Source: Sphingomonadales bacterium
GTDB lineage: Bacteria > Pseudomonadota > Alphaproteobacteria > Sphingomonadales > Sphingomonadaceae
Assembly: GCA_027490095.1 (NCBI GenBank)
Contig: JAIXYT010000041.1
Coordinates: forward strand, 31,448 to 95,447
DNA length: 64,000 bases
Direction of reading: 5' to 3'
Of the stretch, positions 1-7,993 are shown one piece after another. Numbering within the stretch: position 1 is the first letter of the stretch; every line of letters begins with the position of its first letter. Made by a program: the position numbers and the translations under genes. A model generated the notes under the pieces. It worked only from the letters and a program-made list of their open reading frames with translations. It did not search any database and was not told the origin of the DNA.

Positions 1-213
1 AACACCCACGATCGCCCAGGCAAAGCCCAGCCAGAAGGTGCGGATGTGATAGCGGTAATGGCTCTCCGCCCAGGCCGCGCCATCCTCCTTGCGCCACACA
101 TAGGCCAGGATCACCCCGATCAGCGACGGTATGCCCCCCAGCAGCGACGCCAGGTACAGAAGGCTGATCACCGTCGGCTTGTTCATCTGGAAATCGTTGG
201 TTTCGCCCGCCAT
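1..213 (-). CDS. DUF4870-like small membrane protein, 3' part missing
   Basis: The gene runs off the left edge, so only the first 71 residues are visible. It begins MAGETNDFQMNKPTVISLLY, followed by a hydrophobic stretch (about residues 14-33), a charged loop with YVWRKEDG, then SHYRYHIRTFWLGFAWAIVG entering a second membrane segment. That pattern of two or more membrane helices with an SHYRYHIRTFW loop is typical of small DUF4870-type inner-membrane proteins; the function is unknown. A GGAGGG ribosome site lies just upstream of the ATG. It is divergent from rnpB, whose promoter lies in the short gap. Family recognition is by eye only. Confidence 0.6.
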   Translation of the reverse strand, partial: MAGETNDFQMNKPTVISLLYLASLLGGIPSLIGVILAYVWRKEDGAAWAESHYRYHIRTFWLGFAWAIVGV

Positions 214-238
214 CGCACCCTCCTGTCCGGCCCTTACC

Positions 239-267
239 TTGACCTTTCCGCACCCCGCGCACAAGTT
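239..267 (+). promoter_or_regulatory. Likely rnpB promoter
   Basis: A TTGACC -35 hexamer (239-244), a 17-base spacer and a CAAGTT -10-like hexamer (262-267) end seven bases before the predicted 5' end of the RNase P RNA at about 274. The -35 is near consensus and the -10 is weak, as is common in GC-rich alphaproteobacteria. Position relative to the RNA is the main support. Confidence 0.45.
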
Positions 268-273
268 GCCCCC

Positions 274-645
274 GTGCCAGAGGCCGAGGCGGCCGCGTCA
301 TCCGAAGGGATGCCGAGGAAAGTCCGGGCTCCAAGGATCGACGGTGGCGGGTAACGCCCGCCGGGGGTGACCCCAGGGACAGTGCAACAGAAAGCAGACC
401 GCCGGGCGGACTCAGGTTCCCGGCAAGGTCGAAAGGGTGCGGCAAGAGCGCACCGCGCGGCTGGCAACAGGCGTGGCACGGCAAACCCCACCGGGAGCAA
501 GACCGAATAGGCGCGCGGTGCCGCAAGGCAGGCCTGATCCGGCCGACGCGCGCGGGTTGGTTGCTGGAGGTGCATGGCAACATGCACCCGAGAGGAATGG
601 TCGCCGCCCGAAAGGGAACAGAACCCGGCTTACTGGCCTCTGGCG
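274..645 (+). ncRNA. rnpB: RNase P RNA (bacterial type A)
   Basis: This is the catalytic RNA that removes 5' leaders from pre-tRNAs. The universally conserved blocks are present in order: GAGGAAAGTCCGGGCTCC near the start (about 314-331), ACAGAAAGCAGACCGCC (about 387-403), and AGAGGAATGGTCGCC followed by ACAGAACCCGGCTTA near the end (about 590-633). The 5' segment GTGCCAGAGGCC can pair with GGCCTCTGGC at the 3' end to form helix P1, which fixes the ends to within a few bases. The length of about 370 nt is normal. It is followed immediately by a copy of the dispersed repeat described separately, which carries a terminator-like hairpin. Confidence 0.95.
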
Positions 646-650
646 CAGCC

Positions 651-831
651 AAAAGGCGGCTGCCGTCAGTGCGCAGCACTGATCGGCAGACTCGCCGGAG
701 GCCCGGCCGGCGGAGTCGCGGGTCTCTCCCCGCGACCCGTCCGACGAGTCGGGCTTTGCCCGACCCTTCCTCTTCCTGTCTTCCCAACCCCAAAGCGGAG
801 AGGCCGGGTTCACCCCGGCCCCCGCGCTCAC
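651..831 (+). repeat. Dispersed hairpin element, copy 1
   Basis: First of four related intergenic elements. Hairpin 1 is 660-689 (stem CTGCCG/CGGCAG around TCAGTGC-GCA-GCACTGA). A GACTC...GAGTC inverted pair follows, then the shared box ACCCGTCCGACGAG at 735-748, hairpin 2 (TCGGGC-TTT-GCCCGA), a pyrimidine-rich tract, and a last hairpin near 811-830. It abuts the 3' end of rnpB in the same orientation. The other copies are near 1801-1974, 6672-6850 and 30286-30453. Confidence 0.8.
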
Positions 832-1199
832 TCCGGCGCACCCCCGATCTGCTCCCAAAGCTCGATCTTCACCCCATCGCAATCCAGGATCCAGGCAAAC
901 CGCCCATAACTCTCGTCCTGCCGCCCCAGCACCTCGACCCCCTTCGCCGTCAGCCCCTCCAGGAACCCGTCCAGGTCATCCACCCTGAGGTTCACCATGA
1001 AGCCGGCCTGCGACGGCGCGAAATAGTCCGTCTCCGCCTTGAACGGCGACAGCTGCGCATAGCCTTGCGGGTCCTCGGCAAAGGGAAACAGGATCCCCCA
1101 TTCGCCTTCGATCCCCAGCACGTCCCGATACCAGGCCTGTGTCCGCTCGACATCGGCCACCTTGTAGAACAGCCCGCCCAGCCCCGTGATCCGCGCCAT
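828..1199 (-). CDS. VOC (glyoxalase/bleomycin-resistance fold) family protein
   Basis: A 123-residue single-domain protein of the vicinal oxygen chelate superfamily. The start MARITGLGGLFYKVAD is chosen because GGAGG lies upstream of it and because the family normally begins with this strand. The segment DVERTQAWYRDVLGI is the classic VOC helix, and the C-terminus ends DCDGVKIELWEQ with the usual strand-terminal Glu. A first-strand metal histidine is not obvious (LFYKV replaces the common H), so it may be a non-catalytic or binding member. The substrate is unknown. It converges on rnpB and its adjacent repeat. Confidence 0.8.
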   Translation of the reverse strand: MARITGLGGLFYKVADVERTQAWYRDVLGIEGEWGILFPFAEDPQGYAQLSPFKAETDYFAPSQAGFMVNLRVDDLDGFLEGLTAKGVEVLGRQDESYGRFAWILDCDGVKIELWEQIGGAPE

Positions 1200-1332
1200 C
1201 GGCCGCCTCCGTCTCTCCAGCAGGCGGCAGGCTCCCCCAAAAGTGCGCAGTCGGCAAGCCGCCTCCAGCCTTGTGCAGCGCAGCACCCTCCGCTAAAGGC
1301 CCCCGCCAATTCCAAAGCACAGGACAAGACAA

Positions 1333-1755
1333 ATGGCCGTCACCCGGACCTTCTCGATCATCAAGCCCGACGCCACCCGCCGCAACATCACCGGCAAGGT
1401 CACCGCCATGCTCGAAGCCGCGGGCCTGCGCGTCGTCGCCTCCAAGCGCATCCACATGACGAAGGAGCAGGCTGAAGGCTTCTACGGCGTCCACCGCGAG
1501 CGCCCCTTCTTTAACGACCTCGTCGCCTTCATGACCTCGGGCCCGGTCGTCGTGCAGGTCCTCGACGGCGAAGACGCCGTCGCCCTCAACCGCCGCGTCA
1601 TGGGCGCCACCAACCCGGCCAACGCCGACGCCGGCACGATCCGGAAGGAACTGGCCGAAAGCATCGAGGCGAACACAGTCCACGGCAGCGACAGCGAAGA
1701 GAATGCGGCGATCGAGATCGCGTTCTTCTTCAAGGACAGCGAAATCGTTGGCTAA
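1333..1755 (+). CDS. ndk: Nucleoside diphosphate kinase
   Basis: Transfers the gamma phosphate of ATP to (d)NDPs through a phosphohistidine, balancing nucleotide pools in the cytoplasm. The 140-residue length is standard. [10 protein letters not shown] at the N-terminus and the active-site block NTVHGSDS with catalytic His117 are intact. Arg and Lys of the phosphate-binding site are visible (KPD, HRERPFF, GATNP). It stands alone on the + strand. A perfect GC palindrome at 1766-1786 lies directly downstream and could end the transcript. Confidence 0.97.
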   Translation: MAVTRTFSIIKPDATRRNITGKVTAMLEAAGLRVVASKRIHMTKEQAEGFYGVHRERPFFNDLVAFMTSGPVVVQVLDGEDAVALNRRVMGATNPANADAGTIRKELAESIEANTVHGSDSEENAAIEIAFFFKDSEIVG

Positions 1756-1765
1756 GTAGCTCGTC

Positions 1766-1786
1766 GTCCCGGGCTTGACCCGGGAC
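1766..1786. repeat. REP-like palindrome after ndk
   Basis: An inverted repeat, GTCCCGGG-CTTGA-CCCGGGAC, sits ten bases after the ndk stop. Elements of the same form (GC palindrome around an ACTTGAT-like centre) recur at 28125-28143 and 28190-28208. No T-run follows, so a terminator role is possible but not shown. Confidence 0.6.
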
Positions 1787-1800
1787 CTAGCTTCCCTTCG

Positions 1801-1974
1801 GCGCGGCCGGCGGCAAAAGCCGCCGAGTCCGCCGGGGCGCCAAGGCAAAAAAAGAAAAAGTCCGGCAAAGCCGGACTCGTCGGACGGGTCGGCGATAGAG
1901 ATCACCGACTCCGCCGTCCGGAGCTGGCGGCGAGTCCGCCAATTAGTGCTGCGCACTAATGGCGGCCGCCTCGG
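1801..1974 (-). repeat. Dispersed hairpin element, copy 2
   Basis: Read on the minus strand it begins directly after the HNH gene stop. Hairpin 1 is 1936-1965 with stem CCGCCA/TGGCGG and core TTAGTGC-GCA-GCACTAA. The 14-base box ACCCGTCCGACGAG is complementary to 1876-1889. Hairpin 2 (GTCCGGC-TTT-GCCGGAC, 1860-1876) is followed by a long T tract (complement of about 1847-1859), making a convincing intrinsic terminator for the HNH transcript. Hairpin 3 (GGCGGC-TTTT-GCCGCC) is 1809-1824. Confidence 0.85.
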
Positions 1975-2580
1975 CTACGCCTCCAGCTCCGTATCCCAAT
2001 ACAGATAATCCCGCCACGTCTCGTGGCAGTAATGCGGCGGGAACGCCCGCCCATTCTCCTGCAACTGGTGGCTCGACGGCTGGAACGGCCGCTGGCGCGG
2101 CAGCATGTGCGCCTCCGCAGGCGTCCGCCCGCCCTTGCGCAGGTTGCAGGGCGCACAGGCCGTCGTCACGTTGGTCCAGGTTGTGCGCCCGCCATAGGCC
2201 CGGGGCACCACATGGTCGAAGGTCAGCTCGTCCTTCGAACCGCAATACTGGCAGGTGAACCGGTCCCGCAGGAACAGGTTGAACCGCGTGAAGGCCGGGT
2301 TCTGGCTCGGCTTCACATATTGCCGCAGCGCCACCACGCTCGGCAGCCGCATCGCGAAACTGGGCGATCGGATCTCCCGGTCATATTGCGCCACCACGTC
2401 CACCCGCTCCAGGAAGGCCGCCTTGATCGCGTCCTGCCAGCTCCACAGGCTCAGCGGGTAATAGCTCAGCGGGGTATAGTCGGCATTCAGCACCAGCGCC
2501 GGGCAGGCCTGCGGGCTCTGCCACCGCCCGCCGTCATGCTCGGGCCGCCATCGTTCGTGGAAAAGATCGGGATGATACAT
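1975..2580 (-). CDS. HNH endonuclease
   Basis: A 201-residue member of a conserved alphaproteobacterial HNH family. It contains ALVLNADYTPLSYYPLSLW near the N-terminus, the zinc and HNH core FTCQYCGSKDELTFDHVVPRAYGG (CxxC...DHVVPR), then NVTTACAPCNLRKGGRTP with the second CxxC and the conserved Asn, and the family tail DYLYWDTELEA. The MYHPDLFHERW start is chosen because homologues begin there; longer in-frame starts are less likely. Biological role is not established; proteins of this type are widespread and may act in DNA processing. The stop codon abuts repeat copy 2. Confidence 0.9.
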   Translation of the reverse strand: MYHPDLFHERWRPEHDGGRWQSPQACPALVLNADYTPLSYYPLSLWSWQDAIKAAFLERVDVVAQYDREIRSPSFAMRLPSVVALRQYVKPSQNPAFTRFNLFLRDRFTCQYCGSKDELTFDHVVPRAYGGRTTWTNVTTACAPCNLRKGGRTPAEAHMLPRQRPFQPSSHQLQENGRAFPPHYCHETWRDYLYWDTELEA

Positions 2581-2738
2581 GGCCGCGCTCCCTGTTTCCG
2601 CCGGAGCAGGCCTGATCGAGACCATCCCTATCGCACCTCGGGCAGCCGCAAACACGCCTGCTCGTTTCATGCCCCTATACCAGAGGCTGTATGTCGCTGC
2701 TATGACAGCACCAGATATTGTTGAGGTCAAGCGCGCTC

Positions 2739-3596
2739 ATGGCATCATCCCCAACATCCACGCGCTTTGCCCCGTCGCCCACAGGGCGTCTCCACCTCGG
2801 TCATGCCTGGTCCGCGGCAATCGGCCATGCGCTGGCGCGTTCCGCAGGCGGCCGCTGGTGGCTGCGGATCGAGGACATCGACACCACCCGCTGCCGCCCC
2901 GAATTCACCGCCACGATCCACCAGGATCTCGCCTGGCTCGGCCTGATCCCCGATGATGTGCTGGTCCAGACCAGCCGCCGCGACGCGCACCAAGCCGCAC
3001 TCGACCGGATCACCGACATGGGCCTCGCCTACCCCTGCTTCTGCACCCGGGCCGACATCGCCGCCGCCGCCCAGGCCCCGCACGGCGCACAGGCCGTCTA
3101 CCCCGGCACCTGCCGCAATCTCGATCGCGCAGAAGCCACCGCCCGCGCACGGGCCGAACCCCACGCCATCCGCCTGAACGTCGCCGCCGCCGTCCAGCGC
3201 ACCGGCCCGCTCCACTGGCGCGAAGGCAACACGCCCACCCAAGCGGACCCCTCCATCGCCGGCGACATCGTCCTCGCCCGCAAGGACATCGGCGTCGGCT
3301 ACATGCTCGCAGCCGTCGTCGACGACGCCCATGCCCAGATCACCGACATCGTGCGCGGCCGCGACCTCCTCGACGCCACCCCGACCCAGCGCCTGCTCCA
3401 GGCCCTCCTCGATCTGCCCGCCCCGCGCTACCACCACCACCGCCTGCTGCTCGCCGCAGACGGCCGCCGCCTCGCCAAGCGCGATCGCGCCGAAACGCTG
3501 CACGCCCTGCGCGAAGCCGGCATCGACGGCCCCTCGCTTGCCGCCCGCCTCGCCGAGCTCCCGCCGCACGGGCCCGACCTCGTCTTTCACCTCTGA
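2739..3596 (+). CDS. gluQ: Glutamyl-queuosine tRNA(Asp) synthetase
   Basis: Attaches glutamate to the queuosine base at position 34 of tRNA-Asp. It is a truncated glutamyl-tRNA synthetase catalytic domain: TRFAPSPTGRLHLGH carries the HIGH-type motif (HLGH, residues 19-22), and the zinc cysteines appear as CFCTR and later YPGTCR, a layout typical of GluQ-RS. LAKRDRA takes the KMSKS position. At 285 residues it lacks the anticodon-binding domain, as expected. The ATG at 2739 is preferred to an upstream TTG at 2718. It is divergent from the HNH gene. queF, another queuosine gene, lies near 61.4 kb. Confidence 0.93.
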   Translation: MASSPTSTRFAPSPTGRLHLGHAWSAAIGHALARSAGGRWWLRIEDIDTTRCRPEFTATIHQDLAWLGLIPDDVLVQTSRRDAHQAALDRITDMGLAYPCFCTRADIAAAAQAPHGAQAVYPGTCRNLDRAEATARARAEPHAIRLNVAAAVQRTGPLHWREGNTPTQADPSIAGDIVLARKDIGVGYMLAAVVDDAHAQITDIVRGRDLLDATPTQRLLQALLDLPAPRYHHHRLLLAADGRRLAKRDRAETLHALREAGIDGPSLAARLAELPPHGPDLVFHL

Positions 3597-3691
3597 TCGC
3601 CCCCGCGACACCACGCCCCGCCTGCAGGCGCGCGCCTGCTCCCCATTATCGGGGTGCGCGGCGCCTTCCGTGCTGATAGGGACATCACCCC

Positions 3692-3901
3692 ATGAACGGC
3701 TTCATCATCGCAGCGATCGTGCTGGCAGCGCTTGCCACCGCCTATGTGCTCGTCCGCGGCATCATCACCATGGCGTCCGGCAAGGACATCACGGGCGAAC
3801 AGTCCAACAAGTACATGTGGCGCCGCGTCCAGTTCCAGATGCTCGCCGTCCTGCTCGTCGTCGTGCTGATGCTGATGATGGGCCGCGGCCCGGGAAGCTG
3901 A
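3692..3901 (+). CDS. HIG1 domain twin-transmembrane protein
   Basis: A 69-residue protein with two hydrophobic helices (about residues 2-28 and 48-64) separated by a polar loop, DITGEQSNKYMWRRVQFQ. The loop with N-x-x-MWRRVxxQ is diagnostic of the hypoxia-induced gene 1 (HIG1/YggT-size) family; relatives associate with cytochrome oxidase in mitochondria and occur beside the cobalamin adenosyltransferase gene in many alphaproteobacteria. GGGACATCACCCC precedes the ATG. Just 17 bases separate it from the next gene, so the two are probably co-transcribed. Confidence 0.88.
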   Translation: MNGFIIAAIVLAALATAYVLVRGIITMASGKDITGEQSNKYMWRRVQFQMLAVLLVVVLMLMMGRGPGS

Positions 3902-3918
3902 GAGGGCCCCGCCCGCAC

Positions 3919-4509
3919 ATGGTAAAGCTCAACCGCATCTACACCCGCACCGGCGACGACGGCACCACCGGCCTCGTCGACGGCTCGCGCGTCTCGAAAT
4001 CCTGCCCCCGCGTCGCCGCCTACGGCACCACCGACGAGGCGAACAGCGCACTCGGCGTCGCCCGCCTGCACGCAACCGGCGATCCTCTCGCCATGATCAT
4101 CCGCATCCAGAACGATCTCTTCGACGTCGGCGCAGACCTCGCAACGCCGGGCAATGACTGGGAGGCCGGCGCCCCCCAGCCCGAATGGCCCCCGCTGCGC
4201 ATCGTCCAGTCCCAGATCGATCGCCTCGAGGCCGAGATCGACGCCATGAACGCCGACCTTCAGCCGCTCAACAGCTTCATCCTGCCCGGCGGAACCCCGC
4301 TGTCGGCCCACCTCCACGTCGCGCGCACCATCATCCGCCGCGCCGAACGCGAGGCTGTGGCCGCAGCCGCCGATGGCCCCGTTAATCCTGCAGCAATCCA
4401 CTATCTCAACAGGCTGTCCGACCATCTCTTCGTGATGGCCCGGCACGCCAACCGCCCAGAGGTCGGCGGCGAGGGTGACCCCCTCTGGGTGCCGGCCCAG
4501 AACCGCTGA
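3919..4509 (+). CDS. Cob(I)alamin adenosyltransferase, PduO type
   Basis: Transfers the adenosyl group of ATP to cob(I)alamin, making coenzyme B12. The 196-residue protein starts MVKLNRIYTRTGDDGTTGL, the PduO-family ATP-binding N-terminal motif. The downstream YGTTDEANSALG, the ILPGGTPLSAHLHVARTIIRRAER helix block and the terminal YLNRLSDHLFVMAR helix are also family signatures. It lies 17 bases after the HIG1 gene. No B12 biosynthesis or mutase gene is in view, so its partner enzyme is elsewhere. Confidence 0.95.
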   Translation: MVKLNRIYTRTGDDGTTGLVDGSRVSKSCPRVAAYGTTDEANSALGVARLHATGDPLAMIIRIQNDLFDVGADLATPGNDWEAGAPQPEWPPLRIVQSQIDRLEAEIDAMNADLQPLNSFILPGGTPLSAHLHVARTIIRRAEREAVAAAADGPVNPAAIHYLNRLSDHLFVMARHANRPEVGGEGDPLWVPAQNR

Positions 4510-4586
4510 CGCCGCAACCGGCGCAGCGCCACGCAGGGGTGGATGGAAACCAGCCGGGGCACACCGGCCCCATCAGGGAGTGTCGA

Positions 4587-6668
4587 ATGACTGCTCGACC
4601 GGCACTGACACGCACATTTGCCCTGCTGCTCGCAGCAGTCGCGCCCCTCGCCCTGTCTCCGGCCATGGCCGCCGACGCAGCCGGGACCACAGCCACCACC
4701 AAGCCCGCGAACGCCCCCGTGCTCGGCACCTTCGGCGTCGACACGGCCGGTATGGACCTGAGCGTGAAGCCCGGCGACAACTTCTTCGCCCATGTGAACG
4801 GCACCTGGGACAAGACCACCCCCATCCCCGACGACCGCGCCTCCTGGGGCATGTTCAACACGCTGACCGAACTGTCGAACACCCGCACCCGCGCCATCGT
4901 CGAGGAAGCCGCCGCCAACCCGGCCGCCACCGGCAACAGCCGCAAGGTCGGCGACTATTACGCCAGCCTGGTCGACGAAGCGGCAATCGAAAAGGCCGGC
5001 CTCGCGCCCTTGAAGCCCGAGCTCGACGCCATCGCCGCCATCTCCACCCGCGCGGAGCTGTCAAAGGCGATCGCCCGCGGCAACCGCGAGGGCGGCCCGG
5101 CTCCCTTCCGCATGGGCATCGCGCAGGACGCAAAAGACCCGACGCGGATGACCGTCAACCTGGTCCAGGCCGGCATCGGCATGCCCAACCGCGACTATTA
5201 TCTGGCGGCCAATTTCGCGCCCCAGAAGGCCGCCTACCAGGCCCATGTCGCCCGGCTCCTCGCCCTCTCCGGCGTGCCCGAGGCCCAGGCCAAGGCCGAC
5301 GCCGCCCGCATCGTCGCGCTGGAAACGCAAATCGCAACCGCCCACTGGACCAACGTCGAAAACCGCCAGGCCGAAAAGCGCTACAACCCCGTCGCCGCAG
5401 CCGAGCTGCCCGCGAAGTTCCCCGGCGTCGACTGGGCGGCCTTCCGCAGCATCACCGGGATCGAGGGCGAACAGACGCTCAACGTCAACCAGCCCTCGGC
5501 CCTCGCCGGCATCGCCAAGCTCGTCGAAACCGCCCCGCTCGAGGACTGGAAGGCCTGGGCCCGCTACCACACGCTGCGCTCCTATTCCCCGGTCCTCCCC
5601 AAGGCCTTCCGCGATGAAACCTTTGCCTTCTACGGCAAGACCCTCACGGGCACCCCCGCCCAGGAAGAGCGCTGGAAGCAGGCGGTGAACCTCACCACCG
5701 GCGCTCTCGGCGAAGCCATCGGGCAGGACTATGTCGCCCGTCACTTTCCGCCCGAAGCCAAGGCGCAGATGGACGAGCTGGTGAAGAACATCATCGCCGC
5801 CATGGACATACGCCTCCAGAACCTCGCCTGGATGGACGCGAAAACCAGGGAAGCCGCGCGCTACAAGCTCAGCCGCTTCAAGCCGAAGATCGGCTACCCG
5901 GACAAGTGGATCGACTATTCGGCGATGCAGGTCGTTCGCGGTGACGCCTACGGCAACCTCCGCCGCGCCTATGCCTTCGATACCAACCGCGATCTCGCAA
6001 AGCTGGGCAAGCCCATCGACCGCAGCGAGTGGTTCATGACCCCGATGACGGTCAACGCCTACGCCAACCCCACCTGGAACGAGATCGTCTTCCCCGCCGC
6101 CATCCTGCAGCCGCCCTTCTTCGATCCCAAGGCCGACCCCGCGGTCAATTACGGCGGCATCGGCGCCGTCATCGGGCACGAGATCACCCACCATTTCGAC
6201 GACCAGGGCCGCAAATATGACCCTGACGGCAAGCTCTCCGACTGGTGGACGCCCGGCGACGTCGAGCGCTTCACGAAACTCGCCGACGTGCTCGTGAAGC
6301 AGGTCGAGACTTACGAGCCGCTGCCCGGCAAGCGCATCAACGGCAAGCTCAGCCTGGGTGAGAACATCGCCGACATCGCCGGCCTCAACATCGCCTGGGA
6401 TGCCTGGCAGATGAGCCTCAAGGGCAAGACGCCTGCGGTCATCGACGGCAAGTCCGGCGCCGAGCGCTTCTACCTCGGCTACGGCCAGATCTGGCGCACC
6501 AAATACCGCGACGCCGCGATGGAGCGTCAGCTCACCGTCGGCCCGCACAGCCCGGGCAACTTCCGCCCGCTCACCGTCCGCAACCACGCCCCCTGGTACG
6601 AAACCTTCAACGTGAAGCCAGGCGAGAAGCTCTATCTGAAGGAAGAGGAGAGGGTGGGGATCTGGTAG
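4587..6668 (+). CDS. M13 family zinc metallopeptidase (neprilysin/PepO-like), secreted
   Basis: A 693-residue oligopeptidase probably in the periplasm. It opens with a signal peptide (TRTFALLLAAVAPLALSPAMAA), then the M13 N-terminal domain (GDNFFAHVNGTW). The catalytic domain holds NAYANPTWNEIVFPAAILQP and GHEITHHFDDQG with zinc ligands His531 and His535 and catalytic Glu532, plus the third ligand Glu592 in GENIADIAG. The end reads NHAPWYETFNVKPGEKLYLKEEERVGIW, with IW in place of the usual CxxW. The start is set at MTARPAL because of GGGAG upstream. Repeat copy 3 follows the stop by a few bases. Confidence 0.95.
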   Translation: MTARPALTRTFALLLAAVAPLALSPAMAADAAGTTATTKPANAPVLGTFGVDTAGMDLSVKPGDNFFAHVNGTWDKTTPIPDDRASWGMFNTLTELSNTRTRAIVEEAAANPAATGNSRKVGDYYASLVDEAAIEKAGLAPLKPELDAIAAISTRAELSKAIARGNREGGPAPFRMGIAQDAKDPTRMTVNLVQAGIGMPNRDYYLAANFAPQKAAYQAHVARLLALSGVPEAQAKADAARIVALETQIATAHWTNVENRQAEKRYNPVAAAELPAKFPGVDWAAFRSITGIEGEQTLNVNQPSALAGIAKLVETAPLEDWKAWARYHTLRSYSPVLPKAFRDETFAFYGKTLTGTPAQEERWKQAVNLTTGALGEAIGQDYVARHFPPEAKAQMDELVKNIIAAMDIRLQNLAWMDAKTREAARYKLSRFKPKIGYPDKWIDYSAMQVVRGDAYGNLRRAYAFDTNRDLAKLGKPIDRSEWFMTPMTVNAYANPTWNEIVFPAAILQPPFFDPKADPAVNYGGIGAVIGHEITHHFDDQGRKYDPDGKLSDWWTPGDVERFTKLADVLVKQVETYEPLPGKRINGKLSLGENIADIAGLNIAWDAWQMSLKGKTPAVIDGKSGAERFYLGYGQIWRTKYRDAAMERQLTVGPHSPGNFRPLTVRNHAPWYETFNVKPGEKLYLKEEERVGIW

Positions 6669-6671
6669 GCT

Positions 6672-6850
6672 GAAGCCGGCTGGCGCCAGTGCGACAGCAC
6701 TGGTCGCCAGACTCGGCGAAAGCCCGGCCGGCGGGTCCGGACGATGGCGAAGCCAAGTCCGGAACCCGTCCGACGAGCGGGCTGCGCCCGCAACCTTCCT
6801 TTTTTGCGTCTCTTCAACCCAGGCGGACTCGCGGGCTTTGCCCACGGCCG
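6672..6850 (+). repeat. Dispersed hairpin element, copy 3
   Basis: Same orientation as and directly after the M13 peptidase gene. Hairpin 1 is 6680-6710 (CTGGCG/CGCCAG around CCAGTGC-GACA-GCACTGG). The shared box ACCCGTCCGACGAG is 6764-6777. Hairpin 2 is GCGGGC-TGC-GCCCGC, followed by CCTTCCTTTTTTG. GGCGGACTCG and a CGGGC-TTT-GCCC hairpin close the element. Stems differ in sequence from the other copies but still pair. Confidence 0.85.
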
Positions 6851-6867
6851 CCCCTCAGCCACCCCCC

Positions 6868-7968
6868 TCAAGGCAGCGCCAGCCGCCCCCCCGTCTTCGG
6901 CGCCGGCACCCCGGTCGTCTCCGGCCAGCTCAGCGGCAGCCCCTTCACGTGCCGCACCGCCAGCCAGGCAAAGGCCTGCGCCTCCAGCGCGTCGCCGTGC
7001 CAGCCCTCGGCTTCCACGGGCGCCGTGGGCACGCCCGTGCGCTCGGCGATCATGCCCATCAGCACCGGGTTGTGCCGCCCGCCCCCGGTCACCAGCAGCC
7101 GGTTCAGCCGCACCGGCAACGTCCTCAGCGACAGCGCCACAGTCTCGGCCGTGAAGGCGGTCAGCGTTGCAGCCCCGTCTGCCGCCGACAGGCCGCGTGC
7201 AGGCGCAATCGAAAAATCCGCCCGGTCCAGCGACTTCGGCCCCACCTGGTCGAAGAAGCCCAGGTCGGCCATGGACGTCAGCACATCGTCATGCACATGG
7301 CCCGCGCCCGCCAGCGCACCACCGGCATCGAACCGCCCGCCCGTGTGCGCCTGCACCCAGTCGTCGATCAGCCCGTTGCCCGGCCCGGTGTCGAACGCGC
7401 CCCAGCGCCCGTCCGCATCGAACCAGGTCAGGTTGCCCACTCCCCCGAGGTTCAGGATGCCCACCGGCAGCTCCAGGCCCGACACCAGCGCCCGGTGATA
7501 GCCCGGCGCAAGCGGCGCGCCTTCCCCGCCGGCCGCCACGTCCGCGGACCGGAAGTCATGGACGACCGGCCGCCCCGTCAGCTGGGCCAGCAGCGCCGCA
7601 TTGCCGATCTGCCAGGTGAAGGGCGAAGGGTTTCCCGAGCTCGGCGGCCGGTGCGCAACCGTCTGCCCGTGAAAGCCGATCAGGGTCGCCGTTTCGCTTC
7701 CCGGCAGCGCCGCCACGGCTTCGGCATGCGCCAGTGTCAGAACCCGTTCGGCCTCGGCGATCAGCGGATCGTCCTGCGGCGCCGGCAGCGTCAGCGCCCG
7801 GGCCGCCGCCGCGCGGATGAGGGCGCGTTCGGCGTCGGTGTAGGGCCGGTCGGCGGCCGCAAGCCCGCGCACATGGCCCTCGCCGTCGGTCTCGATCAGC
7901 GCCGCATCGACCGCGTCGACCGATGTGCCGGACATCAGCCCGACGACGATATGCTTTCCAGACGCCAT
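6868..7968 (-). CDS. anmK: Anhydro-N-acetylmuramic acid kinase
   Basis: Phosphorylates 1,6-anhydro-MurNAc while opening its anhydro ring, returning cell-wall turnover sugar to MurNAc-6-P. The 366-residue protein starts KHIVVGLMSGTSVDAVDAAL, the AnmK phosphate-binding N-terminus. It continues with GFHGQTVAHRP, NLGGVGNLTWF and FDTGPGNGLIDDWV, all conserved in the family, and VTGGGRHNPVLM near the end. It is divergent from tyrS with a 25-base gap; this anmK/tyrS pairing is common in alphaproteobacteria. Confidence 0.97.
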   Translation of the reverse strand: MASGKHIVVGLMSGTSVDAVDAALIETDGEGHVRGLAAADRPYTDAERALIRAAAARALTLPAPQDDPLIAEAERVLTLAHAEAVAALPGSETATLIGFHGQTVAHRPPSSGNPSPFTWQIGNAALLAQLTGRPVVHDFRSADVAAGGEGAPLAPGYHRALVSGLELPVGILNLGGVGNLTWFDADGRWGAFDTGPGNGLIDDWVQAHTGGRFDAGGALAGAGHVHDDVLTSMADLGFFDQVGPKSLDRADFSIAPARGLSAADGAATLTAFTAETVALSLRTLPVRLNRLLVTGGGRHNPVLMGMIAERTGVPTAPVEAEGWHGDALEAQAFAWLAVRHVKGLPLSWPETTGVPAPKTGGRLALP

Positions 7969-7993
7969 GGCTTTCGCCTAGAGCGGCCCCGCC

